From Branchiostoma floridae (taxonomy: Eukaryota; Chordata; Leptocardii; Amphioxiformes; Branchiostomatidae): a stretch of DNA of 64,000 nt. Position numbers and translations under genes: made by a program. The notes below the pieces were generated by a model that saw only the letters and a list, made by a program, of their open reading frames with translations, was not told where the DNA came from and made no database searches. Shown here piece by piece: positions 47,119 through 57,336 of the stretch. How positions within the stretch are numbered: the first letter of the stretch is position 1; each line of letters starts with the position of its first letter. Where the stretch lies: contig NC_049989.1 in NCBI RefSeq assembly GCF_000003815.2, positions 17,625,304 through 17,689,303 of the forward strand. The letters are read 5' to 3'.

Positions 47119-49173
47119 TTACAATACATTGAAGAATTTCCCACCAACACCAAGATTTAACAATTTGTAGAATAAACCATCCCGCCATACACTGTCAAAC
47201 GCTTTCTTCATGTCAACAAAACAAACATATAATTTCCCTCCCTTTTTTTCAATATATTTCTCAATAAGAGCTTTCAGGATAAATACATTGTCAGAGGTTC
47301 GGCACTTTCTTCTGAATCCGAATTGAGTGTCGGCTAGCAGACAATTGCTTTCAACGAATTTCTGTAAGCGACTATTTAAAAGGAATGTGAACAATTTGGA
47401 TAAGCAGCTTGAGATAGCGATTCCTCTATAATTATCTACATTAGATTTGTCGCCAGATTTAAAAATTGGTGTAAGGATGCTTGTGTTCCAGTTAGATGGA
47501 AACTTGTTGTTGGAAAGGATTGTATTAAAGAGAATGACCAGTGGTTCGCATATCTTTTCTGCCCCATATTTCAACATCTCGTTTGAGATAGAGTCAATAC
47601 CACATGATTTTCCAGATTTTAGTGATTTCAAACCATTCATAATTTCTGGTGTCGTGAAAGGGTAATCTAATGAATTTGAAGTGTTTTTATCTAGATGTTT
47701 AAGAGAATCAGTGACACTTTTTTCAAAAGTACTGTCAAAATCATTGTTTTTTACCAGATTATTTAATCCTTGAAAGTGTTCTATCCATTCTTTACTTGTG
47801 ATATTAGGATCTATATTACCGCTATATTTTGTGCCGTTTACTTCCTTATCAAGAGTATTGAACAATGACCAAAATTGTTTGGGGTTTTTCTCATTTAATG
47901 TTTCTAGATCACGTAATAGATTGGCTTTATAATTCCGTTTAGAATGTTTTATAATTTTTTTGTAGTCTTTCAAGGCTGTGAAGTACTTCGTTCTGGTTTC
48001 TTGTTTCCATGGTTCTTTCCTCAGTTCTAAAGATAATCTTTTAACTCTATGACGCAGGGACCAACAATTTTGATCAAACCAAATTTTGTTCTTTTTGATT
48101 TGTGTCTTTTTCTTGTTTTGTATGTTACGTCTTATTCTAAGAGAGCTTTTGGAAACATCTAATAAAATTTCAGTGAAGCTTGTTACGGCCTCCTCTGACG
48201 AGTGAAATGTTTTGTTGCAGAAATTCCTCAGTTTTGAACGCGTGTTTTTGTTGTTTATAGTATCTAAATATAATTGTTTGGATTCGTCAGTCCAAATAAA
48301 TTGTGTTGGTTTAGGATTATAACATTGGCTATCCTCCTTCAGGACTAGAGGAGAGTGCTTTGTAGACAGTGAGAAAGAGATGTGACAGTGATCGGAGAAT
48401 GGCGATATAGAATTTACATTCATATATTGTATATCGGCTAACATCGACCTTTGAGTGATGCAATAATCCACCACACTTGAACCATTATAATGGTAACATG
48501 TAAAATCACCTTTCAGATCCCCCGCGAATCTGCCATTCAAGATGGTCAAATCAGCCGACGAGCACAATTCTATAAGGCGTTTACCGTAATTGTTTAGTTT
48601 AGAATCTCTATTATTCCTTTTCTTTGTATCTAAAACATCTTTTGTCAGGGGGTCATCCGGGGAATCAATACTAAAATAGGTTTCCAAAACAGATCCTGTT
48701 CTAGCATTGAAATCCCCTAGGATGATTATGTCGCCAAGATTGGAGAATTTGCAGATATCAATGGATAATGTATCAAATGGGTCAACTTGTATGGAATTTG
48801 AGGATTCAGGAGGGATGTAAATGTTGCAAAGGAATAGGTCTTTTTCGAGTCCAAAGAATTTTTTGTCAAGTTTGCACCAAATGCTGTCGACTGAACTACT
48901 CTCTAATTTTTTAATCCCCTTTCTGAGCGAACTTTTGAAAATAGTCGCAACCCCACCCGAATTACGTTTTGCCCTCTTATTTCTACATCTATTACTACTA
49001 AACAAACTATACCCTGGAAACTGAAAATCTACATAATTATCTGCCCAGGTTTCTTGTATACAAACAATATCACTATTTCTAAAGTAATTACAAAACTCTT
49101 CCTCGCTAAACTTCTTCTTAACACTACCTTGGATATTCCAACTTGAGAAAACTAGCGCAGATTTTTTCTCCAT
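47119..49173 (-). CDS. LINE ORF2, N-terminal part: endonuclease and start of reverse transcriptase
   Basis: 684 codons to an in-frame TAA. Endonuclease (about 1-260): FSSWNIQG, QETWADNY, NIYIPPES, ILGDFNAR, VVDYCITQ and SPFSDHCHI hold the catalytic Asn, Glu, Asp and His of the AP-endonuclease family. A basic linker follows. The RT begins near residue 520: GKSCGIDSISNEMLKYG, ILTPIFKSGDKSNVDNYRG, ADTQFGFRRKCRTSDN and the first catalytic Asp in CFVDMKKAFDSVWRDG. The frame stops after GGKFFNVL and goes on in the same frame two codons later, so this is one nonsense change, not a frameshift. With it, the RT is cut before its second catalytic block. Confidence 0.93.
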   Translation of the reverse strand: MEKKSALVFSSWNIQGSVKKKFSEEEFCNYFRNSDIVCIQETWADNYVDFQFPGYSLFSSNRCRNKRAKRNSGGVATIFKSSLRKGIKKLESSSVDSIWCKLDKKFFGLEKDLFLCNIYIPPESSNSIQVDPFDTLSIDICKFSNLGDIIILGDFNARTGSVLETYFSIDSPDDPLTKDVLDTKKRNNRDSKLNNYGKRLIELCSSADLTILNGRFAGDLKGDFTCYHYNGSSVVDYCITQRSMLADIQYMNVNSISPFSDHCHISFSLSTKHSPLVLKEDSQCYNPKPTQFIWTDESKQLYLDTINNKNTRSKLRNFCNKTFHSSEEAVTSFTEILLDVSKSSLRIRRNIQNKKKTQIKKNKIWFDQNCWSLRHRVKRLSLELRKEPWKQETRTKYFTALKDYKKIIKHSKRNYKANLLRDLETLNEKNPKQFWSLFNTLDKEVNGTKYSGNIDPNITSKEWIEHFQGLNNLVKNNDFDSTFEKSVTDSLKHLDKNTSNSLDYPFTTPEIMNGLKSLKSGKSCGIDSISNEMLKYGAEKICEPLVILFNTILSNNKFPSNWNTSILTPIFKSGDKSNVDNYRGIAISSCLSKLFTFLLNSRLQKFVESNCLLADTQFGFRRKCRTSDNVFILKALIEKYIEKKGGKLYVCFVDMKKAFDSVWRDGLFYKLLNLGVGGKFFNVL

Positions 49174-49216
49174 GTCCTTGAAGATAAAGATATTGAAGGT
49201 GCATTATAGCTACAAG

Positions 49217-49304
49217 AAGTAAGACTTAAACTATATCATCATATCAATAAACAAGTATTCAAGTAAGACTTAAACTATATCATCATATCAATAAACAAGT
49301 ATTC
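49217..49304 (-). repeat. 44-bp tandem duplication in the LINE spacer
   Basis: Two identical 44-bp copies (49,217-49,260 and 49,261-49,304) in the 290-bp spacer between ORF1 and ORF2. They hold no coding potential. Confidence 0.95.
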
Positions 49305-49463
49305 AAGCTATCAATGATACATGTCAGTCATGAATAGTATTTGTACACAATGATGGAGTCTCTCTAAATGAGCGGTACATGGTCCGTATGTATAGTAATA
49401 GGGTTAAATGTAACAATTCATGAAGGTTTACCTTGGTGGTCGTGTAGAATCATATGGCCAACT

Positions 49464-51947
49464 TTAAGATATAAGAATGTCCCAAACTTTGCGAAGTCGG
49501 TTCCCTAGCTGTTTCCACTGTGGGCCGGGATGTCCGAACTTGCCGGCTTTTAACCAGGCGGGCCTAGCGACTTGTCCGTTTCCGCTGACTGTGTTCCTGC
49601 TTTTTGTAGTCGGTCCAAGCTGGCCGGGAAATCCGATGTTAACTCCTTTCGACAAGCCAGGTGCAGCTTGTCCGGTTCCTACCGAAGTGTTCCTATGTGC
49701 TGGTTTCACAGTGGGCGGCTGGTAAGGTGGCTTCCTAGACCTCATGACTGGAACTGGAACAGAGCGCGAAAAAGAAGGTCCGTTTTGCATGGGCGTCCAC
49801 TGGTTGACAGGAAGACGGGCAGCCTGTGTATCTGTCCAGGCGGGTGACTGTCTCCCAGCCCCAGGCCCGGGTGCTGGGTACAAGGTACGCTTGACGTCCG
49901 ACACAAGCATCTTGGTGCCGCTTCTAGGATCCAAGTGGATCTGGTCGGGGAGGTAGAGATGCCTGTCCTGTGTCAGTTTGCGGTGTTTGATGTACTTGAA
50001 GTTGCCACTCCTAGACAGATTCAGAACTTCTTGGTTATAGTTCTTGATGTTGATATTGAGTGTGGAGTTATCATTTAATCCCCTCTGGAGGACCTGTGAG
50101 ACTGCTACCTGCGCTTTAGGGAACGATGCTTTGGTCACCTCCAGTAGTCTGCGGGTGTTGTTCAGGGTTGTATTGACTGAGTCATTTCTCTGCTTGCTAT
50201 TATCAAGATCGTTGGAACCGATGTGAAGTATAACTTGCTGAGTTGTCGAGTCGTTGATTTGTTTGATACAGTCAATGGCTGCTGTCACTGTGCTGGTTCT
50301 GACCAATCTCGTGGACTTTCCATTGAAAGCACGTTTCACATCTACATCTCTGAAGATGGAGTCCGCAAAGATTCTCACTTCGTACCTTTGATGCTGACTT
50401 CCCGTACTAGTGTTAGTTGCCGACTCTTTCACACTCGTGGCTGGTGAAGGGACTTCACGGCTCTGTGTTGCAATTGTTGCATTGTCATGGGCAGAGGGAA
50501 GCATGTTTGCAATCTGCTTGACAATGGTTTGGTTGGTAGCAGCATTGTTATCTTGTTTGTCGCTTTGGATGTCATTGTCATGCACGTTGTTCAAGTTTTG
50601 CATGTCCGTGTGTGTTGGTTTTGTACAACCTCGGCAGGTACGGTTTTCTTCAATCTGTTTTAACCTATCAAACAAATACTGAAGTTCTGAGTCTTGAATT
50701 GTGATGGCTTGCTGCAACTCTGCATTCGATGCAGACAAGGCGTCGACTTTGATGGACAAGCCACGATTCCTCTCCATCCAGATGTTCCGCTCTATTGTCA
50801 TTTCTTGAACTGTCGCGTTTTTTTCTTTCGCTAGTTCCTCTCTTTGCGACACTAGATCTTTTTGGACATGACAGATGTTGGTCTGTAATTTGTTGACTAC
50901 CTTCTTGATGTGGCTCTCTAGTGACTTCTGTGCTGCTTCAACTTTAGTGGACAGTTCTTTAAGCATGTTGGTTTGAGACTCTTCCCTCTCCCGTTCTTTT
51001 GTAAGCAGCTCATCCCGTAGCGCGTTAAGATTATGAGTCATGTCGACAAACTGTTTCTGTAAATCGCCAAAAGCAGCATCGCTGATTCTCTGGGATTTCT
51101 CAACCGCAGTCAACCGCGCTAAGTTTGGCATATCTACGGCTTTTGTTGTAAGCTCACTTTGTTCGCCATTCTTAGTATCAGAGACCTGTTTGGCGCGTTT
51201 TTCAATCCTACCCGGCCCTTGATCTTCCGCATCTCTACTTACGGGCACTTCTATGTTCCCGCTATGTTTTGCGCTTGTATCAAACACAATCTGTATCTCT
51301 TCTTCCATAACTTCACTTACGGGTGCTTGCAGATCTTGTAGGTTTCGAGGATTGGCGCACTTGGGTAAAGTTGGTGTTTCATGGACACTGCTATTAAAGA
51401 CTTGCTTTGGTGTAGTCGATTCTAGTGTTACCGTAGGAAAGTTGTCTATGGCGTCCCTGACGCGTAGGACGCCATCTTTGATTGTTGACCTTGTCTGCAT
51501 ATCTACTTGGGCGTTAATGTTGACTAAGAGTTCAGGATACAAAATGTTCATCCACCACTTGGTGCATTGCCCTTGTACCATCAATCCGTGTTTCTTGTGA
51601 TAGAAATGTACAGAGAGAAGACCTTTACCTGACTTCCTTGTGGCTGTGGTGGTCTGGACCGTCATACATGTAATGCCAGGTGTGCTTTTCCAGGTGACAG
51701 TTGTCTCCTTGGTCCTTTCAAACGTTTCGTTGAAAGCGTCCTTGTGGGCTGTGATCCATTTGTCCAGCTGTTTGGACCGCAGTTTAACCCCACAGAAACG
51801 GGATTTATCTTGGTCTTCGTAATCGAAGGCAAGAGACTCGTCCGCGGGAAGTTGGTTCAGGTTGACATTCCAGAACTTCGTACCCGGGGTCTTGCGTTTC
51901 GGCGTCTTGGCGTGGGTTTTGGCGTGGTCCTCGGCGTGGTCACCCAT
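49464..51947 (-). CDS. LINE ORF1 protein: coiled coil and SGNH-esterase-like domain
   Basis: Intact 827-codon frame. Residues about 1-170 form an N-terminal domain with the stretch LSVHFYHKKHGLMVQGQC and KWWMNILYP, a pattern I recall only from transposon-linked ORFs. A long coiled coil (about 290-450, heptads of L/I/V with many K/E/Q) ends in CRGC. About 530-700 resembles an SGNH hydrolase: block I FADSIFRDVD (Ala instead of the usual Gly before Asp-Ser), block III LHIGSNDLDNS, block V PDQIHLDPR with the D-x-x-H pair. The C-terminus is Pro/Gly/Arg-rich. By family it should coat the element RNA; the role of the esterase domain is unknown. The start is the first Met of the open frame (MGDHAEDHAKTHAK). 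Confidence 0.88.
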   Translation of the reverse strand: MGDHAEDHAKTHAKTPKRKTPGTKFWNVNLNQLPADESLAFDYEDQDKSRFCGVKLRSKQLDKWITAHKDAFNETFERTKETTVTWKSTPGITCMTVQTTTATRKSGKGLLSVHFYHKKHGLMVQGQCTKWWMNILYPELLVNINAQVDMQTRSTIKDGVLRVRDAIDNFPTVTLESTTPKQVFNSSVHETPTLPKCANPRNLQDLQAPVSEVMEEEIQIVFDTSAKHSGNIEVPVSRDAEDQGPGRIEKRAKQVSDTKNGEQSELTTKAVDMPNLARLTAVEKSQRISDAAFGDLQKQFVDMTHNLNALRDELLTKEREREESQTNMLKELSTKVEAAQKSLESHIKKVVNKLQTNICHVQKDLVSQREELAKEKNATVQEMTIERNIWMERNRGLSIKVDALSASNAELQQAITIQDSELQYLFDRLKQIEENRTCRGCTKPTHTDMQNLNNVHDNDIQSDKQDNNAATNQTIVKQIANMLPSAHDNATIATQSREVPSPATSVKESATNTSTGSQHQRYEVRIFADSIFRDVDVKRAFNGKSTRLVRTSTVTAAIDCIKQINDSTTQQVILHIGSNDLDNSKQRNDSVNTTLNNTRRLLEVTKASFPKAQVAVSQVLQRGLNDNSTLNINIKNYNQEVLNLSRSGNFKYIKHRKLTQDRHLYLPDQIHLDPRSGTKMLVSDVKRTLYPAPGPGAGRQSPAWTDTQAARLPVNQWTPMQNGPSFSRSVPVPVMRSRKPPYQPPTVKPAHRNTSVGTGQAAPGLSKGVNIGFPGQLGPTTKSRNTVSGNGQVARPAWLKAGKFGHPGPQWKQLGNRLRKVWDILIS

Positions 51948-52114
51948 TTTACAATTAAAGTTCTCCTAACAGTCTTCAAAATCTCCAAATCATATACAGA
52001 ATATGCGATGTATATATAGAATTAGTATAAAGTTCCGATAACTCACTTCCTGTAGCGTTAACACCTTCAATATAGAATCAAAACCGGAGACCTCGTGTTG
52101 CGTGACCGTACTCG

Positions 52115-52128
52115 TCCGCCATCTTGGA
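52115..52128 (-). promoter_or_regulatory. YY1-type site at the LINE 5' end
   Basis: On the minus strand: tccaagatggcggac. It contains AAGATGGCGG, the YY1 consensus, about 170 bp upstream of the ORF1 start and within about 10 bp of the estimated 5' end. The same ATG opens a 14-codon upstream ORF (MADEYGHATRGLRF, 52,078-52,122). Human L1 has a YY1 site at its 5' end that positions transcription start; the parallel is inference. Confidence 0.55.
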
Positions 52129-52726
52129 TTGCAATCTGTTTACATGTTTGTATAAGACTACAGTCACAGTCACACAAGGCTTTGACTTGGAAGTACTCAA
52201 AAAACTTTTCAGTACTTTTTGTTCTTTATCATGAGACATGACTATTACACGACACCAAGGACAACTCTGTATTCCAAAAATGATGCATGGATCAGCCTTG
52301 GCCTTTCGATTCACCATCTCTTCTTTAGCACTTCAAGTCCAACGATCTGAGGCAATAATAGGGGCTGGGCGTTCCTCCATCCCGACGTTGGGAATTGGAT
52401 TGTGTGTGGGCGGAGAATAAGGAGGCAGCAGGGGAAGGGTGGGTTGGAATGTAGAACTAAGTGGTGGCTTGGTGAAAGATAGTGAAGGTAATCCCCTTTA
52501 GCTCACTGAAGGGCTACTCTTCAATGCTCAAAACAGAAAAGACAGACGACATGTACTGTATTTAGGGGTTCATTGTTCCAGTAAAATTCTGATAGCTCTG
52601 TTCAACAAGCACAATGAACAGAATACCATCCCGTCCTAAGGACTGTGACCCTTTCTAGTAGCGTGCATGTTGGGTAAATGACATTGCCGGAATTTTCACT
52701 AACAGCTTCTTGGTCCAAAGGCAGGG

Positions 52727-53000
52727 GTACTAACCAACGTTAGATTGCGGTTTTCTGATTTATGCGGGAAAGTTTTTTTTTCCAGTGTTAGAAGGCCTTA
52801 ATCGCACCATTGGACTCTGCACCCCACACGTAACTTATAACTTAATAAGGCCTGTATCACCAGAGGTACTAACCGAAGTTAGATTTGGGTTTACTGATTT
52901 TTGCTGGAAAGTTGTATTTTCTGGTGTACACTAGTGCTAGAAGGCCTAAATTACACCACTGGACTCTGCACGCCACAGTAACATATCAGGTTTGTATCAT
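52727..53000 (+). repeat. Two-copy tandem repeat related to the 44 kb array
   Basis: Copies at about 52,727-52,858 and 52,859-53,000: ggNactaaccNaNgttagatt, gggaaagttNtNttttcc, gtgNtagaaggcct, caccaNtggactctgca. Confidence 0.8.
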
Positions 53001-55732
53001 CAGCTCTGACCTCTGTTCCAGCCCTTGTGATACCCCGTATAAAAATGATGCATGTGATGTCTGCAGAACAGAGACAGCATGCGGGAGACTCAGGCCATAA
53101 AATTCCACCAGCAAACCCCAGTTGGGATTAGGGGCTTTCCAAAATGGCTAAACCAGCCATTCAATGTCCTTATCAAGGCAATAGAAACAACATCATCAAA
53201 AGAACCACTGCACATCTGCATCTAGGAATCTATACCAGCACTTTCTGACATAACGTTATAGACTCTAGATACCTCAATACCTGTATGTAATGTCTTTCAT
53301 AGGAAAAGAAAGATGAATGCAGAGGAATGTTGATGAGTTCGAGAGAGTGGAAGCCATTTCTTGTGAAACAGTGCAGTGCGTACATTAAGATTAGAAATCA
53401 CCTGATTGACTGGTAATTGAATAACATGGCACAAATCATGTCAGTAGATAGTCATCTCCAGTTCTGTAAGGCTGATTTAACGGCGACGTGAAAACTTATC
53501 ACAAAACTGAGCAACTCCACATACTTCATGATTGATAAAAGGGATTTCATATGCATCAAGGACTCCTACAAAATGCTCATTAAAATCTTTAATAACAAGT
53601 GCGTAATTAAATACACAAGATTCTACTATCTGTCAAACTGCTGTAAATTCAATTATTTTAGCAGGGATTCAATTTTGTTGTAGGAATAGAAATAGAAGAG
53701 TCTTTACTGTGTTTCAATTTTCAAAACAACAACCCATATTCATGGTGTCATGACTTCGAGTTAGAGAGACACTGCAAAACCGCAAAAATAAAACAGTCGC
53801 GAACATTTCCAAAGTCAGGGATTCCATACACAAAGATTTACGGTATTAATTTAACAACATCACAAGAAATGAAATCACACAAAAAAAAGTGAGAAGTGAT
53901 CAACATCCATTCTTGACAATGTACCAACAAAATTCCTTTTAAAGCAGCACTTCCCACAGGAACGAAGTCGCATATCCATACTGAACAGGAGTTTAACTGC
54001 CGGCAGTTTTAGTCTGCCATCTATCTACCCGAGACTGTCAACTGGGAGGGTAATTACAATCCATCCTGGCTTGTGGTGTAGAACAATGCACTGGAGCTGA
54101 TGCAGTTGGAACGCAATGGGGTCAGTGGGACATCTGCTGCTAACAAATAGTGTTTCATTTGCTTTTAATCTTTATTCTACATTGTATATAAAAAAGATGC
54201 ACTGGTGCAGGTGGCATTGAAAATTACATGCACCAAACAAATTTTACCTGCACCGCTCTGAATTTAGGAAGTATGGATCACACTAAAAATAGTAAAATTG
54301 TGGTAACACTAACAGTCAATGCAGCTAATAAAAATCCAAATACACCTACGTCATAGGACATTTATGTATTGAACACAGTACATAGAACAGTGCAAGTTAG
54401 GTGCAGGTAGACATCAGAAATACCTGCACAATTTTACCTGCACTAACCTGCATATGCAGGTGGTATTTTGAGCCCTGAATATATTTCATTGCAGGGCTCG
54501 AAATTCATTTCTGGGGCTAGATGCACCAGTGCACCCAGCCTAAAAAATTGATATTTGCTTTTGTGGAGAATGTGATGACGTACATATAGCCTAGCCACTT
54601 GGACATGACGTCACTGTGGCAGATATCCTTTACTACTGGCACTTTGACATTCAGCACCAGCCTTTTGAAAACATTAGTTGGGGTAATTTGCCTTGCATGG
54701 TTCCTTTATATTTTATGACCTGATATGGTGCTAATAGGCACTGTTCCTGCGGGTAAATGGATTCTCTTTTGCTCATGAATATTCAGTCCACAAAAGGTAA
54801 ATGGTGACGTAAATATTAGACATGATTAGTAAAGCTTTTTTCTTCTGTCATTCTTGTTTTAGGTGAAGCATGATTCTTCTTCAAGAAGCTAAACTATAGT
54901 AGTACTCTAGAAGCTAGTTAATTGCATAACGGATTACCGCACACTTCTGTTTATTGCACGGAATCCTAAAATCCCAAACAAGTGCAGTCCAGCAGGATAA
55001 CTTTGCCTTGTTGTACCACCCGGATAACAAGCTAGGGCCAACCCTGGCATCGAACTCTGACCCACAAATTCACAGATTTTCATCCATATGGCAAAAAGCC
55101 TTCTGGTGAAATGAAAGGGAAAGGAATGGTCATTAAAAAAATGTAGTTTCAGCTCCTTTTACACATGTACATGTACATCGTAAAATGGCTTCAACAAAAA
55201 ATGCACACGACCTTAAGGTGTACAAGACTAGTAAGGATAAAACAGCTCGTTTATAGACCAGCATTTGCACCCATTCCCCCTCCCCAGCAGTGTTGACAGC
55301 AGCACCAAAAGGTCAGCTACCGGTGGCAGCACTGTTGTAAGTATCGTCATTAATACCACTTACCAGCAAAATTGATACCGCTATTACGGCCAGTTGGTAT
55401 GGGGTGCTCCCCATCTGTGTGGAGACCCAATTTTCACAAGAGGACATAAACGCTCCGGGAGATTTCAAATCGATCCGGCGCAAATCTTGCCAACTCCATC
55501 GGGAATGGTAATGCCTAATGTTGAGAAGACATGGAGGAACATTTCCTCACAACTTTTACAAGTCATTCGACCAGATATAATGTCGTTTACCAGCACCACC
55601 TTCGTAAGAGGTAGGATGTTCCTGGCCAATTCAAATGATTTGATATCAAAGCTACAATTCTTTCCCCAGCTACCTTGAATTTAACTCTCTAAGCAAACAC
55701 TGTTTCTATACATTTTTTGTTCTCCAAGGCAA
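53001..55732. other. No host gene seen
   Basis: Holds CAGGG-type fragments and a worn MITE (54.9 kb). The 94-codon frame at 55,394-55,678 has no recognisable motif. Confidence 0.45.
54199..54477. mobile_element. CAGGG-end element, one end lost
   Basis: tgcagg-type core and right end ggtattttgagccctg; the left end is missing. A second left end (cagggctcgaaattc, gtgcaccc type) starts at 54,492 and is cut after about 60 bp. Confidence 0.7.
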
Positions 55733-55944
55733 TACTGTAAATGAAGAAACTTTTGCAGTGGTTTAATGTTCGCGGTTTTCGCGGCGGCCACTTCAGCACA
55801 AATTTAAAACCACCGCGAACATTTTTCCATAACAGTAAGAGACTACAGTGCATGGTGCTACCGCGAAATCAAAACCACTGCGAAAAGTCCATTTTTCCGC
55901 TACTGCGAAATCAAATCTCTGCGAACTTAAATGCATTTACAGTA
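55733..55944. mobile_element. 212-bp palindromic MITE, mariner-like ends
   Basis: Same family and same length as 23,321-23,532; ends tactgtaaatg and catttacagta. Confidence 0.83.
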
Positions 55945-56399
55945 TTCAACTTTTAGACATCCTATCCGACCAAGTGTAGTGTAACCACCTTGCCCAAAGT
56001 GACCTCACGATTGGCGTACCAGCTAACACGATGTGACAGAAACACTCGGCCTATTGTAGGCAATCACGGAGCATGCACAGTTTATCATATCACTGATTAC
56101 AGACAGTAATACCGAGAGGCCTGCCGGTCCATCATCCAGGCAGAGATGAGGCAGGGAATAATGGCGACCGCTAATAACCAGCTAGATTACCTGTCAAGTA
56201 TAACTCCAGAAGTCATAAAGATCAAGAATAAACTCCACATGGATATGTACTTCTATATATATGTGTGCATGCTGCTAGGCTTGAAATACTGGGTGCATAC
56301 GTATTTTTGTGCACCCAAAATTGGAGCCGTGCGCCTACATGTAATCTTTGTATAGATATTTATTTATGTAGGTATCATATTCAGTATAATCTTGACTTT

Positions 56400-56660
56400 C
56401 ATGTATGGGACTCTTCCATCTATTTCAACTGAAGTCAGACGCCACCGGTTAAGCCTTGCTGGACATGTTGTTCGACATGGCCAACCAGCCGGTAAACTGC
56501 TCTTTTGGTCCCCAGAAGCAAATAGGAGAAGAGGGCGTCCATACCTCACGCAAAAGAACTTTATTGAAGCAGAGACTATATGATAAGGACCTCATTGAAC
56601 TGATGAAAGATAGAGCACAATGGAAGCAGAACTATGTGAATGCTTCAACTTGTTAAAACT
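56400..56660 (+). pseudogene. LINE ORF2 C-terminal remnant
   Basis: RRHRLSLAGHVVRHGQPAGK followed, after a frame change, by RGRPYLTQKNFIEAETI or, in the next frame, LKQRLYDKDLIELMKDRAQW. The pattern RRxxLxGHVxR...P ... RGRPxxT(Y/F)xxxLxxD ... L...xDRxxW is the usual C-terminal end of RTE-like and related LINE proteins. At least one frameshift separates the parts. Confidence 0.75.
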
Positions 56661-56672
56661 TTAAATAAAAGT

Positions 56673-56731
56673 ATGAATGTATGTATGTATGTATGTATGT
56701 ATGTATGTATGTATGTATGTATGTATGTATG
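56673..56731 (+). repeat. (GTAT)n microsatellite
   Basis: About 15 units of gtat. It follows an open stretch (56,440-56,655) that resembles a RT C-terminus (HRLSLAGHVVRHGQPAGKLL), so it may be the tail of a 5'-truncated LINE. Confidence 0.85.
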
Positions 56732-56758
56732 TGATGAGGAAAAAACTAATATCCGCAT

Positions 56759-57039
56759 TGCTAGGCTTGAAATCATACAGGGGACATACATATTTGTGCA
56801 ACCAATTTTAGAGCTGTGCTGCTGATTTTTAACTGGGTGGTGCACCTAGATATTTGTGCAAGGTTACATACAAGAAGGTATTCTACACACTAGTACGCAG
56901 CATATTCTTGACATTTTAGAGAGGAAAAAACTAAAACCTTTGTTGCATCACTTCTGTAATAATAAAGTCTAAAATTTTGAAGCTAGCTATTTAATTTGCT
57001 TTCATACAAGTAACCAGAAAAAAGGTATTTTGAGCGCTG
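56759..57039. mobile_element. Decayed CAGGG-end element
   Basis: Left edge taggcttgaaat, right edge ggtattttgagcgctg, gtgcacc-type words between. A further left edge with the same words is at 56,277-56,345. Confidence 0.55.
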
Positions 57040-57336
57040 AATGTATTATTTTCAACCCTATGGCTCGGTGATACTAAGCAAAATCTACTCTATATCCTTA
57101 TGATATCTGACTTATCAAAGAAACATCATGCTATTCTGAGCTAGGTGACATACTAGGATACTAGTAATATTACAAGATCAACTATGAAAATCGATTAGCA
57201 GTTGTTGCTTCCCTGAGGGCTGGCATAATGCATAACTAACCGCTCGGTGCTTCATTTAAAATTCCCCACCTTAAGCACAGCTCCAGAATTGATAATGGGA
57301 TTTCCTCTATCTTCAGGCTAAACTTTCATCAAAAAT

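Larger units (their letters stand above)
45307..52130 (-). mobile_element. Nearly full-length LINE (non-LTR retrotransposon), CR1/L2-like
   Basis: About 6.8 kb on the minus strand: a 5' leader of about 180 bp, ORF1 (49,464-51,947), a 290-bp spacer, ORF2 (49,173 down to 45,436, one internal stop) and a short 3' end with AATAAA at 45,328-45,333. An apurinic-type endonuclease plus RT without RNase H, together with an SGNH-esterase-like ORF1, is the plan known from CR1 and L2 clades; the clade is my inference. The ends are estimates: TGGATT occurs at both edges (45,301-45,306 and 52,125-52,130) but is too short to prove a target duplication. The left edge abuts a SINE in the same orientation, so the LINE may have inserted into it. 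Confidence 0.9.

Noticed and set aside
49477-52019. Many plus-strand frames across the LINE
   Set aside because: Antisense shadows of ORF1 and ORF2.
52078-52317. 79-codon frame upstream of LINE ORF1
   Set aside because: Only its last 14 codons lie in the LINE leader; the rest is flanking sequence. Treated as an upstream ORF next to the YY1-type site.
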